Made by a program: the position numbers and the translations under genes. Source: Mucilaginibacter pallidiroseus (lineage in GTDB: Bacteria; Bacteroidota; Bacteroidia; Sphingobacteriales; Sphingobacteriaceae). Taken from it: a stretch of 64,000 nucleotides of DNA. Numbering within the stretch: position 1 is the first letter of the stretch; each line of letters starts with the position of its first letter. The stretch covers positions 186,001 through 250,000 of the forward strand of contig NZ_VOEJ01000003.1 of NCBI RefSeq assembly GCF_007846085.1. Direction: 5' to 3'. The notes beneath the pieces were generated by a model. That model did not search any database. It was not told where the DNA came from and saw only the letters and a list, made by a program, of their open reading frames with translations. Of the stretch, positions 43,862-51,911 are shown in pieces.

Positions 43862-45766
43862 ATGAAAAAACTGCACTTACTGGCATGTGCCTTAATGTTT
43901 AGTGCCGCAACTTTTGCGCAGCAGCCAAACAAAAGCATAGCCATAATACCCGAGCCTGTTATGATAACACAACATGCTGGCTATTACACATTTCCTAACA
44001 TGATAGTGGTGCAGGCCGCTGCTAAGCCCGAGCTAACCCCAGTTGTTGATCTGCTGAAAAAGAAGTTTTCTACCGCCGCCGGTAAAATGGTAGCGGTTAA
44101 ACATGATAATGCCGAGGGAGCTATCCATTTGGTATTGGCCAAAAACAATGATGCGCAGCTTGGCAAAGAAGGTTACTACTTATCGGTAAAAGCAAAGGGC
44201 GTAACTATTACTGCAAACACACCGGCTGGTTTATACTACGGCGTGCAAACTTTATTACAGCTATTACCAAATCAAATTGAGGGCAAAGAGGTAGCCGCAG
44301 GTGTGAGCTGGTCGGCACCGATTGTTGATATAACCGATTATCCGCGTTTTGCGTGGAGGGGTTTGATGTTTGATGTATCGCGCCACTTTTTTACCAAAAA
44401 AGAGGTGATGAGCTATATTGATAACATGGCCCGTTACAAATTTAATTTACTGCACCTGCACCTTGCCGATGACGAAGGATGGCGAATTGAAATAAAAAGC
44501 CTGCCAAGGCTTACCACAGTTGGTGCCTTTAACGTAAAACGCGAAGGCAGCTTTGGTGACTTTATTCCTCCAAAACCTGATGAACCACGCAATTACGGTG
44601 GCTTTTATACGCAGGATGATATTCGCGAGCTGGTTAAATATGGACAGGATCGTTTTGTTGACATTATGCCGGAGATTGATGTGCCGGGCCATAGCCTTGC
44701 TGCGGTTGCCTCATACCCGCAACTATCTGCAACTCCCGGGGCAGATAAATACTTAGTACGTTCTGGCGAGAAGATAATGGATTGGTCAAAACCGGGCCAC
44801 CCGGCGTTGGTTGATAATACCCTGAACCCTGCAGGTGAGTATACGTACGAGTTTTTAGACAAGGTAATTGGCGAAGTTGCGCAGTTGTTCCCTTTCCCAT
44901 ACATCCACATGGGTGGCGATGAGTGCGCTAAAAATTTCTGGGAAAAGAGCGATGCTGTTAAAGCGCTTATGGCTAAAGAAAACCTGAAAACACAGGAAGA
45001 GGTACAAAGCTATTTTGAAAAACGCGTTGAAAAGATAGTGGAATCAAAAGGCAAAAAGTTTATGGGTTGGGACGAGATCCTGGAAGGCGGCATCGGGCCA
45101 AATGCGGCGGTAATGAGCTGGCGCGGCGTAAGCGGCGGTATCCAGGCAGCAAAACTTGGTCACGAAGTGGTTATGAGCCCTACTACATTTGCTTACCTCG
45201 ACTATATGCAAAGCGATAAAGTAATGGAGCCATTGGTTTACGCTACATTGCGCCTCACAAAAAGCTACGAGTTTGAACCAGTACCAGAAGGTGTTGACCC
45301 TAAATTTATAAAAGGCGGACAGGCCAACCTTTGGACCGAGCAGGTTTACAACATACGCCAGGCGGAGTATATGACATGGCCACGTGGTTTGGCCATTGCC
45401 GAGTCGGTATGGTCGCCGAAGGCAAAAAAGAATTTCAATACCTTCTTTACCAAAGTTGAAAAACAGTTTGATCGCCTTAATTATGCTGAAGTTAAATACG
45501 CACCAAGTGTATACGATGCCATATTTACGCCCGGCCGCAATAGCGATAGCACCTATAAAATTAGCCTGAGCACAGAAGTACCGGGATTAGATATTTATTA
45601 CAGCTTTGACAACTCGTACCCGGACAGGTTTTATCCTAAATACACAGGCGCGCTTAACATCCCTATAGATGCCAAATTGATGCGTGTAGTAACCTACCGC
45701 GGCAAACAGCAGGTTGGCCGTATGGTAAACATGCCTATTGATGAATTAAAAAGCAGGGTTAAGTAA
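43862..45766 (+). CDS. GH20-family beta-N-acetylhexosaminidase, exported
   Basis: A 634-residue enzyme with signal peptide SAATFAQ, an N-terminal GH20b domain (~25-155, ending GLYYGVQTLLQLL), and the catalytic barrel beginning FAWRGLMFDVSRHFF. The Asp-Glu pair lies in HMGGDECAKNFW (~346). A C-terminal CBM-like or FN3-like tail (LDIYYSFDNSYPDRF) closes the protein. It frees terminal GlcNAc or GalNAc from glycans or chitin fragments in the periplasm. Confidence 0.95.
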   Translation: MKKLHLLACALMFSAATFAQQPNKSIAIIPEPVMITQHAGYYTFPNMIVVQAAAKPELTPVVDLLKKKFSTAAGKMVAVKHDNAEGAIHLVLAKNNDAQLGKEGYYLSVKAKGVTITANTPAGLYYGVQTLLQLLPNQIEGKEVAAGVSWSAPIVDITDYPRFAWRGLMFDVSRHFFTKKEVMSYIDNMARYKFNLLHLHLADDEGWRIEIKSLPRLTTVGAFNVKREGSFGDFIPPKPDEPRNYGGFYTQDDIRELVKYGQDRFVDIMPEIDVPGHSLAAVASYPQLSATPGADKYLVRSGEKIMDWSKPGHPALVDNTLNPAGEYTYEFLDKVIGEVAQLFPFPYIHMGGDECAKNFWEKSDAVKALMAKENLKTQEEVQSYFEKRVEKIVESKGKKFMGWDEILEGGIGPNAAVMSWRGVSGGIQAAKLGHEVVMSPTTFAYLDYMQSDKVMEPLVYATLRLTKSYEFEPVPEGVDPKFIKGGQANLWTEQVYNIRQAEYMTWPRGLAIAESVWSPKAKKNFNTFFTKVEKQFDRLNYAEVKYAPSVYDAIFTPGRNSDSTYKISLSTEVPGLDIYYSFDNSYPDRFYPKYTGALNIPIDAKLMRVVTYRGKQQVGRMVNMPIDELKSRVK

Positions 45767-45805
45767 AAGCTTATCCCGACAGCCTCCTGAAGGGATGCTT
45801 GACAT

Positions 45806-45842
45806 AACAAAGCGGCCCGTTTTATCAACGTGCCGCTTTGTT
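45806..45842 (+). terminator. GH20 terminator
   Basis: AACAAAGCGGC (45806-45816) pairs with GCCGCTTTGTT (45832-45842). It is 40 bases downstream of the GH20 stop. Confidence 0.85.
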
Positions 45843-45910
45843 GTTCTATGGAATTTATATCGCTTTATTAGCGGTTGATGTTGAGCCTTTTGAAGCATTC
45901 ATCGCTTGAT

Positions 45911-45937
45911 AGATCCTTCGCTACGCTCAGGATGACA
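45911..45937. repeat. short interspersed-type repeat
   Basis: AGATCCTTCGCTACGCTCAGGATGACA resembles a repeat that I recall as scattered through many Bacteroidota genomes. ATCCT and AGGAT form the ends of a small stem. It is noncoding and lies just before a convergent gene. Confidence 0.45.
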
Positions 45938-45954
45938 AGTAAAACATCATAAAT

Positions 45955-46380
45955 TTACTCTACTCTTTTCATCCTCGAAAACGGGAAGCCGTTACAGCCT
46001 TTTCTTGGATTGGCTCGGTCGGCTTTGGCAATGGCTTCAGCATCTGCATGGGTTTTTGCGTCGTAAACGGTAAGGCAATAGCCCCAAAGCCAGGGCTCCA
46101 TATTGTTAAACTGCATAAAATCTATACGGGTGTAAAGCCCTCCCTCGCCCGGGTTTTGGGCATCGTTACGCGCAATAAGGTACTGCTCTTTTATATTCCA
46201 CTTTATGATATGGTATTTACTGCGCGGCTGCTGTGTCCATAACGTATCGCTGATGCTGTATCTAATACCATAGTCGTCGGTAAAGTTTCCTTTAAACATA
46301 GCAGGCACCACGTCGCTGCGTTTGATGCCATTAAAAGGACCTATGGAAATTAGCAGGAAAAATAACAACAGCTTTTGCAT
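45955..46380 (-). CDS. hypothetical exported protein
   Basis: A 141-residue protein I do not recognise. It starts with a hydrophobic stretch (MQKLLLFFLLISIG) that would serve as signal peptide, followed by a mixed beta-rich region with several aromatic residues (YGIRYSISDTLWTQQ, IRFN-like DFMQFNNMEPWLWGYC). It reads like a small periplasmic protein. The frame extends 12 codons upstream to a GTG, but that would run through an inverted repeat; the ATG is preferred. It follows the DoxX genes on the same strand. Confidence 0.7.
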   Translation of the reverse strand: MQKLLLFFLLISIGPFNGIKRSDVVPAMFKGNFTDDYGIRYSISDTLWTQQPRSKYHIIKWNIKEQYLIARNDAQNPGEGGLYTRIDFMQFNNMEPWLWGYCLTVYDAKTHADAEAIAKADRANPRKGCNGFPFSRMKRVE

Positions 46381-46397
46381 GCCTAAAGGTATCACTA

Positions 46398-46442
46398 TAA
46401 CTGCAAATAGCCACACCCGTTTGGTATGGCTATTTGCAGTTA
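46398..46442. repeat. 16-bp perfect inverted repeat
   Basis: TAACTGCAAATAGCCA (46398-46413) and TGGCTATTTGCAGTTA (46427-46442) are exact complements around a 13-base spacer. The repeat sits between the DoxX stop and the next gene. There is no T run on either side, so it is not a standard terminator; mRNA processing or protein binding is possible. Confidence 0.7.
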
Positions 46443-46453
46443 ACTAAGTACGC

Positions 46454-46831
46454 TTATTTTACGGCAAACAGTGGCGCATAGTTTTTACGGTAAAACCAGG
46501 CCATTACTAAATTTAGAACCAATAGCAATATAGCGCCACCCATATTTGCAGGGTCTGCGAAGGCGTGGAAAAGCACAATGTTTACCGTAATTGGAAATAT
46601 TAATATTGTTGCAAGCGTGTTGTAAAAGCCGGTAACAAACAATAGTCCGCATATCAGCTCTATTGCTTTTACAATAGGCAAAATGTGTGCTACTGCAAGC
46701 CCTTTATTGTAGGTGATAGTTTCCTCGGGCATTTTAACTGATGGCTCAACAAGGTTAAAGAAGTAACTAACAGACGCAAAAAGCAGAAACAGGCCCAGCA
46801 GCGTGCGTACAACAATCATTGTGATTTTCAT
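46454..46831 (-). CDS. DoxX-like membrane protein
   Basis: A 125-residue protein with four hydrophobic helices of the DoxX type (VVRTLLGLFLLFASVSYFFN; HILPIVKAIELICGLLFVTGF; LVLNLVMAWFYRK). DoxX relatives have been linked to redox and thiol stress in other bacteria; no function is shown here. It is the second of two adjacent DoxX-type genes, 11 bases after the first. Confidence 0.85.
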   Translation of the reverse strand: MKITMIVVRTLLGLFLLFASVSYFFNLVEPSVKMPEETITYNKGLAVAHILPIVKAIELICGLLFVTGFYNTLATILIFPITVNIVLFHAFADPANMGGAILLLVLNLVMAWFYRKNYAPLFAVK

Positions 46832-46842
46832 AATATGAGGTT

Positions 46843-47238
46843 TTATGGGTTAGCAACATTTAATGATCTGATAGCTTGGTATCGTTTCCAGAAATAGTAC
46901 ACCACGAACATTACAGCCAGCATAACCAGCGGGGGCGCCAATAGTGCCACTCCATCGCCTACAAATGCGCGTGATGCAAACGCGCCTACAAAGCTGATAG
47001 CAAAGCCAGCAAACGCCCATTCTTTAATAGTTGTGAAGCTATTTTGCAGTATGGCTATTGCGCCAAGCACCTTAAATGCCCCCGTTATAACCATCAAATA
47101 AACCGGATAGCCCAGGTGCGTCATCACATCGCGACCGGTTTTCTCTTTTGCAATGCCTGCGCCGCCATCCATCAACATAAACACGCCGAAAATGATGGTT
47201 AGTGTCCAATAAGTAATCGTTACTGCTTTGTAGCTCAT
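46843..47238 (-). CDS. DoxX-like membrane protein
   Basis: A 131-residue protein with four helices and the family pattern TYWTLTIIFGVFMLMDGGAG and GYPVYLMVITGAFKVLGAIA. It is a second, diverged DoxX-type protein next to the one at 46454. The preceding VOC gene is 12 bases upstream, so these small genes form one unit. Confidence 0.87.
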   Translation of the reverse strand: MSYKAVTITYWTLTIIFGVFMLMDGGAGIAKEKTGRDVMTHLGYPVYLMVITGAFKVLGAIAILQNSFTTIKEWAFAGFAISFVGAFASRAFVGDGVALLAPPLVMLAVMFVVYYFWKRYQAIRSLNVANP

Positions 47239-47250
47239 GCTATTACTAAG

Positions 47251-47676
47251 TTAAGCTTTTACAGATAATCTTTCTTCGGTAAAAACGCCCCACTTTACAC
47301 CAAACTTATCCTTAAGGTTGCCCATTGTGCCTGCAAAAAATTCCATAACGGGGTTAGTAATGCTTCCGCCCTCGGCAAGCTTGTCAAATGTGACCTGCAT
47401 TTCGGCAACAGTGTTTTTTGTTATCATCAGCGTTACGGCCCCGGTAGTAAATTCAGCATTGCCATCGGGCATGTCCGAGCCGAGCAGCGAAAAACCATCC
47501 CCGTTAAGCGATGCATGTAACACACCTTCCTGCGTTTCGGCTGGGAACATATCTTTCATAGGCGAATCTTTTACTATTTGGATGTAAAGTTCACCGCCTA
47601 AAATCTCCTTATAAAAAGCCATTGCTTCGGCACATTCGCCGTTTTGGAAGTTGATGTAAGCACTAATTGTTGACAT
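47251..47676 (-). CDS. VOC/PhnB-like protein
   Basis: A 141-residue protein of the VOC superfamily (PhnB/glyoxalase-like fold). It begins STISAYINFQNGECAEAMAFYKEILGGE and ends LKDKFGVKWGVFTEE, the usual frame of PhnB-like proteins. Metal ligands of true glyoxalases are not obvious. Activity unknown. It is in an apparent operon with two DoxX-like genes. Confidence 0.88.
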   Translation of the reverse strand: MSTISAYINFQNGECAEAMAFYKEILGGELYIQIVKDSPMKDMFPAETQEGVLHASLNGDGFSLLGSDMPDGNAEFTTGAVTLMITKNTVAEMQVTFDKLAEGGSITNPVMEFFAGTMGNLKDKFGVKWGVFTEERLSVKA

Positions 47677-47702
47677 AATATTGTGGTTTATAGGTTTACA
47701 AA

Positions 47703-47921
47703 TCAGGTTAATACCTCGCAGGCATGTCCGTTAAATTTAAGCAATTGTATTAGTTTATTGCAGCATAAAGTGTTGCCCTCTACCCGTAAAATTTTATCAC
47801 AATCGTCCAGGTCGAAATTTATGCGGCACCCCGGGTTGCTTTGGTTAAGCAAACTAAGCAATCGGTCGGCCTGCGCGCGGCGCTTCACATTGGTTTTAAA
47901 CACAGCTACAGTTGTTGTCAT
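47703..47921 (-). CDS. small conserved protein, function unknown
   Basis: A 72-residue protein with no signal or membrane helix. The pattern (VAVFKTNVKRRAQADRLLSL, INFDLDDCDKILRVEG, then a helix) suggests a ferredoxin-like, heavy-metal-domain-like fold, but it lacks the CxxC metal motif; a CC pair is in NTLCCNK. I cannot name the family with certainty. It is 26 bases upstream of the VOC gene and divergent from the GlxA-like regulator. Confidence 0.7.
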   Translation of the reverse strand: MTTTVAVFKTNVKRRAQADRLLSLLNQSNPGCRINFDLDDCDKILRVEGNTLCCNKLIQLLKFNGHACEVLT

Positions 47922-48035
47922 GGTTTAAAGTTTAATGCGTTTAAGGCTTTGTTTTACCGCCACTTGCTTATTAACTTTACAAATATGCGGTGCTTATAAG
48001 CATTTAGCAGGGTGCATTTACGACAATGTAAGGGG

Positions 48036-48066
48036 TTGATTGCGACCGTATTCCAAAATAACTTTG
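48036..48066 (+). promoter_or_regulatory. promoter of the GlxA-like regulator
   Basis: TTG (48036-48038) and TAACTTTG (48059-48066), separated by 20 bases, fit the Bacteroidota promoter. The ATG of the regulator is six bases further. Confidence 0.55.
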
Positions 48067-48072
48067 ATACCA

Positions 48073-49053
48073 ATGAAACACATATCAATACTGATACCTG
48101 AGGGTGAGACCAGCCTGAGCAATATTGAAGCTGCGCACAAAATGTTCAACAAAGTAAATGAGGCGCTCGACAGGATGCGCAAGCCACCTATGTTTAAGAT
48201 ACAACTGGTTGGGCTAAGCAGCGAAGCAAAAGTGAGCAATGGCCTGTTTACCATAAAGCCCGACCTTACCCTTAAAGATAACTTTAAAACCGACCTGATC
48301 ATTATTCCGGCTGTGCATGGCGACCCCAATGTTGTGATTGCCCGCAACAGCGATTTCTTGCCCTGGATAATAAAACAATATAAAAGCGGGGCGGAAGTAT
48401 GTTCATTGTGTATTGGAGCGTTTCTGCTGGCCTCTACAGGCTTACTAAAGGGGCGCAGCTGTACCACGCACTGGCTGATGGCCGATGATTTCCGTAAAAT
48501 GTTCCCTGATGTAAACCTGATGCCGTACAAAATTATAACCGACGAGGGCGGCGTTTACACCAGTGGCGGCGCTTACTCATCCTTAAACTTGTTGCTGTAC
48601 CTGGTTGAGAAATTTTCGGGCAGAGACATGGCCATCACATCATCCAAGATCTTTGAAATTGATATTGAACGCAACAGCCAATCGCTGTTCATCATTTTTA
48701 GGGGGCAAAAAGATCACGAGGATGATGTAATTAAAAAGGCTCAAGAATTTATTGAACACAACTACCCCGAAAAGATTACGGTGGATAGCCTGGCATCTAT
48801 GCTGGCCCTAAGCCGCAGGCACCTGGAAAGGCGCTTTAAAAAAGCCACATCAAATACCGTTGTCGAGTATATGCAGCGTGTACGGATCGAGGCTGCCAAA
48901 ATGAGCCTGGAAACCATCCGCGAAAATGTGAACGAGGTGATGTACAATGTCGGTTACACAGATACCAAAGCCTTCCGGATGATATTCAAAAAAATAACCG
49001 GGCTGTCGCCAATAGAGTATCGCAACAAGTACAGTAAAAATGCTGCTGCGTAG
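48073..49053 (+). CDS. GlxA-family transcriptional regulator (DJ-1/PfpI + AraC)
   Basis: A 326-residue regulator with an N-terminal DJ-1/PfpI-like domain (ISILIPEGETSLSN ... EVCSLCIGAFLLASTGLL with the nucleophile-like cysteine) and a C-terminal AraC-type DNA-binding domain with two helix-turn-helices (VDSLASMLALSRRHLERRF; VNEVMYNVGYTDTKAFRMIF). The frame extends 11 codons upstream; the ATG at 48073 gives the natural start. It faces the DoxX/VOC gene group and may control it or the DinB gene downstream. Confidence 0.93.
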   Translation: MKHISILIPEGETSLSNIEAAHKMFNKVNEALDRMRKPPMFKIQLVGLSSEAKVSNGLFTIKPDLTLKDNFKTDLIIIPAVHGDPNVVIARNSDFLPWIIKQYKSGAEVCSLCIGAFLLASTGLLKGRSCTTHWLMADDFRKMFPDVNLMPYKIITDEGGVYTSGGAYSSLNLLLYLVEKFSGRDMAITSSKIFEIDIERNSQSLFIIFRGQKDHEDDVIKKAQEFIEHNYPEKITVDSLASMLALSRRHLERRFKKATSNTVVEYMQRVRIEAAKMSLETIRENVNEVMYNVGYTDTKAFRMIFKKITGLSPIEYRNKYSKNAAA

Positions 49054-49195
49054 TGCTAATCGGTTACGGCACGCACTTATTTGATGAATAATTTTAAAAT
49101 AATCGGGGATCCAAAAACCTGCTGACATACTGTTGTCATTGGCGCATAGTTTCTTTGTGACATAATCAAAATCACAACATTTAAATTAAACTATT

Positions 49196-49702
49196 ATGGA
49201 AAACCAAAGCAGCATCGCAACAACACCTGTTATTAGTGCAGATGCCTTATTAAAGCACTGGCAGGGACACCGCGGCCTAAGCCGCCGCACAATTGAAGCG
49301 TTCCCTGAAGAAGAATTATTTAAGTTTTCGATTGGTGGCATGCGCACTTACGACCAGCTTTTGAGCGAAATGATTGGCCTTGCCAGCGCAGGCGTCAACG
49401 GCTTTGCAACTGACAAATGGGTAACTACCCCGCTGTTGGATCATTTTAACCCAAGCGAGCATTACACCAGCAAACAACAGATCCTTGAAGCCTGGGACGA
49501 AGTAACCGAGCAACTGGACACCCTTTGGCCGCAAATAGTGCCTGAGCGTTTTGAAGAAAGAGTTTTAGCTTTTGGCCAGTTCGAAAACACGGTTATTGAT
49601 ACTATACTGTACCTTATAGATAATGAGATTCACCATCGTGGACAGGGTTATGTTTACCTGCGCGCCCTTGGTGTAGAGCCACCTCCGTTTTGGGATAGGT
49701 AA
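49196..49702 (+). CDS. DinB-family protein
   Basis: A 168-residue four-helix DinB/YfiT-type protein. Putative metal histidines lie in HWQGHRGLSRR near the start and in IDNEIHHRGQGYVYLRALG, the typical third-ligand helix. Family members include metal-dependent thiol transferases and proteins of unknown function. It is downstream of and in line with the GlxA-like regulator. Confidence 0.9.
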   Translation: MENQSSIATTPVISADALLKHWQGHRGLSRRTIEAFPEEELFKFSIGGMRTYDQLLSEMIGLASAGVNGFATDKWVTTPLLDHFNPSEHYTSKQQILEAWDEVTEQLDTLWPQIVPERFEERVLAFGQFENTVIDTILYLIDNEIHHRGQGYVYLRALGVEPPPFWDR

Positions 49703-49782
49703 TTTTTTGCCTGTGTAAGACTGAGCTTATCGAAGGCCTCACTAAGCGGCAATGTTTCGGCAAGCAAAGTGTCGCTAAATGA

Positions 49783-49817
49783 AGCAAGGCGGCCATATAT
49801 CAACTGGCCGCCTTGCT
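49783..49817. terminator. bidirectional terminator
   Basis: AGCAAGGCGGCCA (49783-49795) and TGGCCGCCTTGCT (49805-49817) form a 13-bp GC-rich stem between the convergent DinB and rlmF genes. A short repeat-like CTGAGCTTATCGAAGGC lies just upstream (49721-49737). Confidence 0.8.
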
Positions 49818-49839
49818 ATTTGTATCTGGAAGTGATTAT

Positions 49840-50754
49840 TTAGTCGAACCGCCAGGCCAGTATGCGGCTTACCTTTTGGCCCTGCGCCATCTCGATCGTT
49901 TTCACCTGCGAAGCTTTAAAATAATCGAGTGATTTATAGCAGCCTGCCAGCGTAGTTTTTTTAGATACCAGTGAGGTAAACCATCCAACCTGCCGCGCAA
50001 AGGTTACGCTCTCGCTGATCATCTTATTTAAAAAACGCACTTCGCCCCCCTCGCACCAAAGCTCGTTGTTGCGCCCGCCGAAATTTAGTTTGCTGCTGTT
50101 ATCGGTGTCCAGGTTTTTCCATTTACGGCCGGTTGCTTCGTTTGCCTCCTTTAACGACGAATGAAACGGTGGGTTACACATGGTGGCATCAAACCGTTCG
50201 CCGGGTTTTATTATACCTTCAAATATGCTCGTAAATGATGACTGTTTGCGAATCTCGATATTCCCTGCAAGGCCATTGGCCTGCACAATTTTACCCGCTG
50301 CACCAGCGGCAATGTAATCGGCATCGCTGCCTGTGAAGCTCCAGCCGTAAACAGCATTCCCAATTAATGGGTATATGCAATTGGCGCCAACGCCAACATC
50401 CAGTACTTTAACTCCTTTTCCTGTTGGTATTGTGCCGTTGTTCGTTTCGGCTAACAAGTCGGCCAGGTAATGTATATAGTCGGAACGGCCAGGTATGGGC
50501 GGGCATAAAAACCCGTCGGGGATATCCCACTGCTCTACTTTGTAAAATTGCTTCAGCAGGGCCTGGTTAAGTGCCTTTACGGCTTTGTCATCACTAAAAT
50601 TTACAGACAAGTCGCCGAACTCGTTTTCGGTAACAAAGCCACGTAAATTGGAGCTTGCTTTTGTAAGCGCTGCAAAATCGTACCGCCCACGGTGCACATT
50701 GCGGGGATGCATGTTATCTTTCTGCCGGGAGTTGCCATCCTGTTTTGCTGCCAT
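49840..50754 (-). CDS. rlmF: 23S rRNA (adenine(1618)-N(6))-methyltransferase
   Basis: A 304-residue SAM-dependent methyltransferase. It opens with MHPRNVHRGRYDFAALTK, typical of RlmF, and has the SAM motif VLDVGVGANCIYPLIG (~120), the catalytic NPPFHSS (~185), and ELWCEGGEVRF. RlmF methylates A1618 of 23S rRNA. It is divergent from a GyrI-like gene with only 32 bases between the two ATGs. Confidence 0.94.
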   Translation of the reverse strand: MAAKQDGNSRQKDNMHPRNVHRGRYDFAALTKASSNLRGFVTENEFGDLSVNFSDDKAVKALNQALLKQFYKVEQWDIPDGFLCPPIPGRSDYIHYLADLLAETNNGTIPTGKGVKVLDVGVGANCIYPLIGNAVYGWSFTGSDADYIAAGAAGKIVQANGLAGNIEIRKQSSFTSIFEGIIKPGERFDATMCNPPFHSSLKEANEATGRKWKNLDTDNSSKLNFGGRNNELWCEGGEVRFLNKMISESVTFARQVGWFTSLVSKKTTLAGCYKSLDYFKASQVKTIEMAQGQKVSRILAWRFD

Positions 50755-50761
50755 AATATTA

Positions 50762-50769
50762 CAAAGTTA
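50762..50769 (-). promoter_or_regulatory. rlmF -7 box
   Basis: On the minus strand TAACTTTG matches TAnnTTTG and lies seven bases before the rlmF ATG, five bases from the opposing box of the GyrI-like gene. Confidence 0.5.
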
Positions 50770-50774
50770 GCAAG

Positions 50775-50782
50775 TATATTTG
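50775..50782 (+). promoter_or_regulatory. -7 box of the GyrI-like gene
   Basis: TATATTTG matches TAnnTTTG and lies four bases before the ATG, which predicts a leaderless or nearly leaderless mRNA. Confidence 0.5.
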
Positions 50783-50786
50783 TTTT

Positions 50787-51281
50787 ATGCCTCAGCCCAT
50801 ACTTACCAACCCATATATCACAACCATAGCCCCCAAAAAGCTGATAGGCCAATACCTGCAAATGAGCATTGCTCAAAACACAACCAGTCAGCTTTGGCAA
50901 ACCTTTATGCCGTTACGCAAACAAATCAATAATGCCATAAACGCCGACTTGATATGCATGCAGATTTACACTGATTTTGAAACGTTTACCCCAGATACTA
51001 CGTTCGAAAAATGGGCTGCTGTGGAAGTAAACAGTTTTGACAACGTTCCGGAAGGGATACACACCTTTACGCTGCCTGGGGGCCAGTACGCTGTATTTAA
51101 ATATAAAGGCCGGGCAAGAGATTTTGCACCGGCATTTAATTATATTTTCTTCACATGGTTACCGCAATCGGCTTATGAGTTGGACAGCAGACCGCACTTT
51201 GAAGTACTGGGCCACCTGTACAAAAATGATGATCCCGCGTCTGAAGAGGATATTTGGATCCCTGTAAAAAAACGTGATTAG
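50787..51281 (+). CDS. GyrI-like / AraC effector-binding-domain protein
   Basis: A 164-residue single GyrI-like (SOUL-related) domain. The fold shows PKKLIGQYLQMS, a central IYTDFETFTPDTTFEKWAAV, LPGGQYAVFKYKGRA, and the terminal YELDSRPHFEVLG followed by EEDIWIPVKK. Such domains bind small molecules; stand-alone forms may sequester drugs or toxins. No DNA-binding domain is present. The gene overlaps the convergent MazG-like gene by four bases. Confidence 0.9.
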   Translation: MPQPILTNPYITTIAPKKLIGQYLQMSIAQNTTSQLWQTFMPLRKQINNAINADLICMQIYTDFETFTPDTTFEKWAAVEVNSFDNVPEGIHTFTLPGGQYAVFKYKGRARDFAPAFNYIFFTWLPQSAYELDSRPHFEVLGHLYKNDDPASEEDIWIPVKKRD

Positions 51282-51745
51282 AACAACAAACCCTTGATAT
51301 CCGCCGGTGAGTAATTGATGGATTTTAAGGTTTTATTATCATTAGTACGATAAACCAAAAACAAATCATCTTCCTCTTTAAAGTATGACTCGCTGCCATC
51401 TCTTTGCTTGTAATGGGCAATGGTTTCAATAGCCTCTGCCTCGTTCTTACAAGCCTTGCTCATGTTTGACCGATGCACCTCATCAAACAATTGCTTAAAC
51501 TTTCCGCCAAGGCCAAACTCCAAAATGGCTCCTGCCAGTACATATTGTATGTCGCAAAGGGCATCGGCAATCTCTACCATATTGTTGTCACTTATGGCAT
51601 CCTGCAGTTCCTTCACCTCTTCGGCCAAAAGGGCAACCCGAAGGGCGCAGCGCTCCTTTGACGGTATAGCAGGCGTGTTTACGATAGGGTGCTTAAATGT
51701 TTTATGGAATTCGGCTACCTGGTTTAATGCGTTTGGCTCTTGCAT
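51278..51745 (-). CDS. MazG-like nucleoside triphosphate pyrophosphohydrolase
   Basis: A 155-residue all-alpha NTP pyrophosphatase. The metal-binding pattern is seen as LAEEVKELQDAI (~52) and EIADALCDIQYVL (~70), the ExxE and ExxD pairs of the MazG/HisE-like superfamily. It likely hydrolyses a (d)NTP to the monophosphate, perhaps as a house-cleaning enzyme. Substrate is uncertain. Confidence 0.88.
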   Translation of the reverse strand: MQEPNALNQVAEFHKTFKHPIVNTPAIPSKERCALRVALLAEEVKELQDAISDNNMVEIADALCDIQYVLAGAILEFGLGGKFKQLFDEVHRSNMSKACKNEAEAIETIAHYKQRDGSESYFKEEDDLFLVYRTNDNKTLKSINYSPADIKGLLF

Positions 51746-51807
51746 AGTTCACAATTTAATAAAAGCTAAAATTATTATTTTAATTCCAAATAGGCGAAAA
51801 TAGATAT

Positions 51808-51825
51808 CTATCGCATGCGCGATAG
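51808..51825. repeat. perfect 7-bp palindrome in the mazG-like/MFS gap
   Basis: CTATCGC-ATGC-GCGATAG lies between two divergent genes, upstream of the MFS transporter. Its size and place are like an operator, but no regulator gene is adjacent. Confidence 0.4.
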
Positions 51826-51893
51826 CCATATAAGTTTAGTGTAAAAAAAGGCCGCTAATCATTCTTGCAGATGCATCCGCCGACGCCTTTGTG

Positions 51894-51901
51894 TATATTT
51901 G
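51894..51901 (+). promoter_or_regulatory. MFS gene -7 box
   Basis: TATATTTG matches TAnnTTTG, ten bases before the ATG of the MFS transporter. No TTTG is seen at the -33 spacing. Confidence 0.5.
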
Positions 51902-51911
51902 ACACTAATAT

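Noticed and set aside
48018..48530. A 170-codon frame on the minus strand opposite the GlxA-like gene
   Set aside because: It is fully antisense to a gene with clear domains, has no recognisable features of its own and no promoter.
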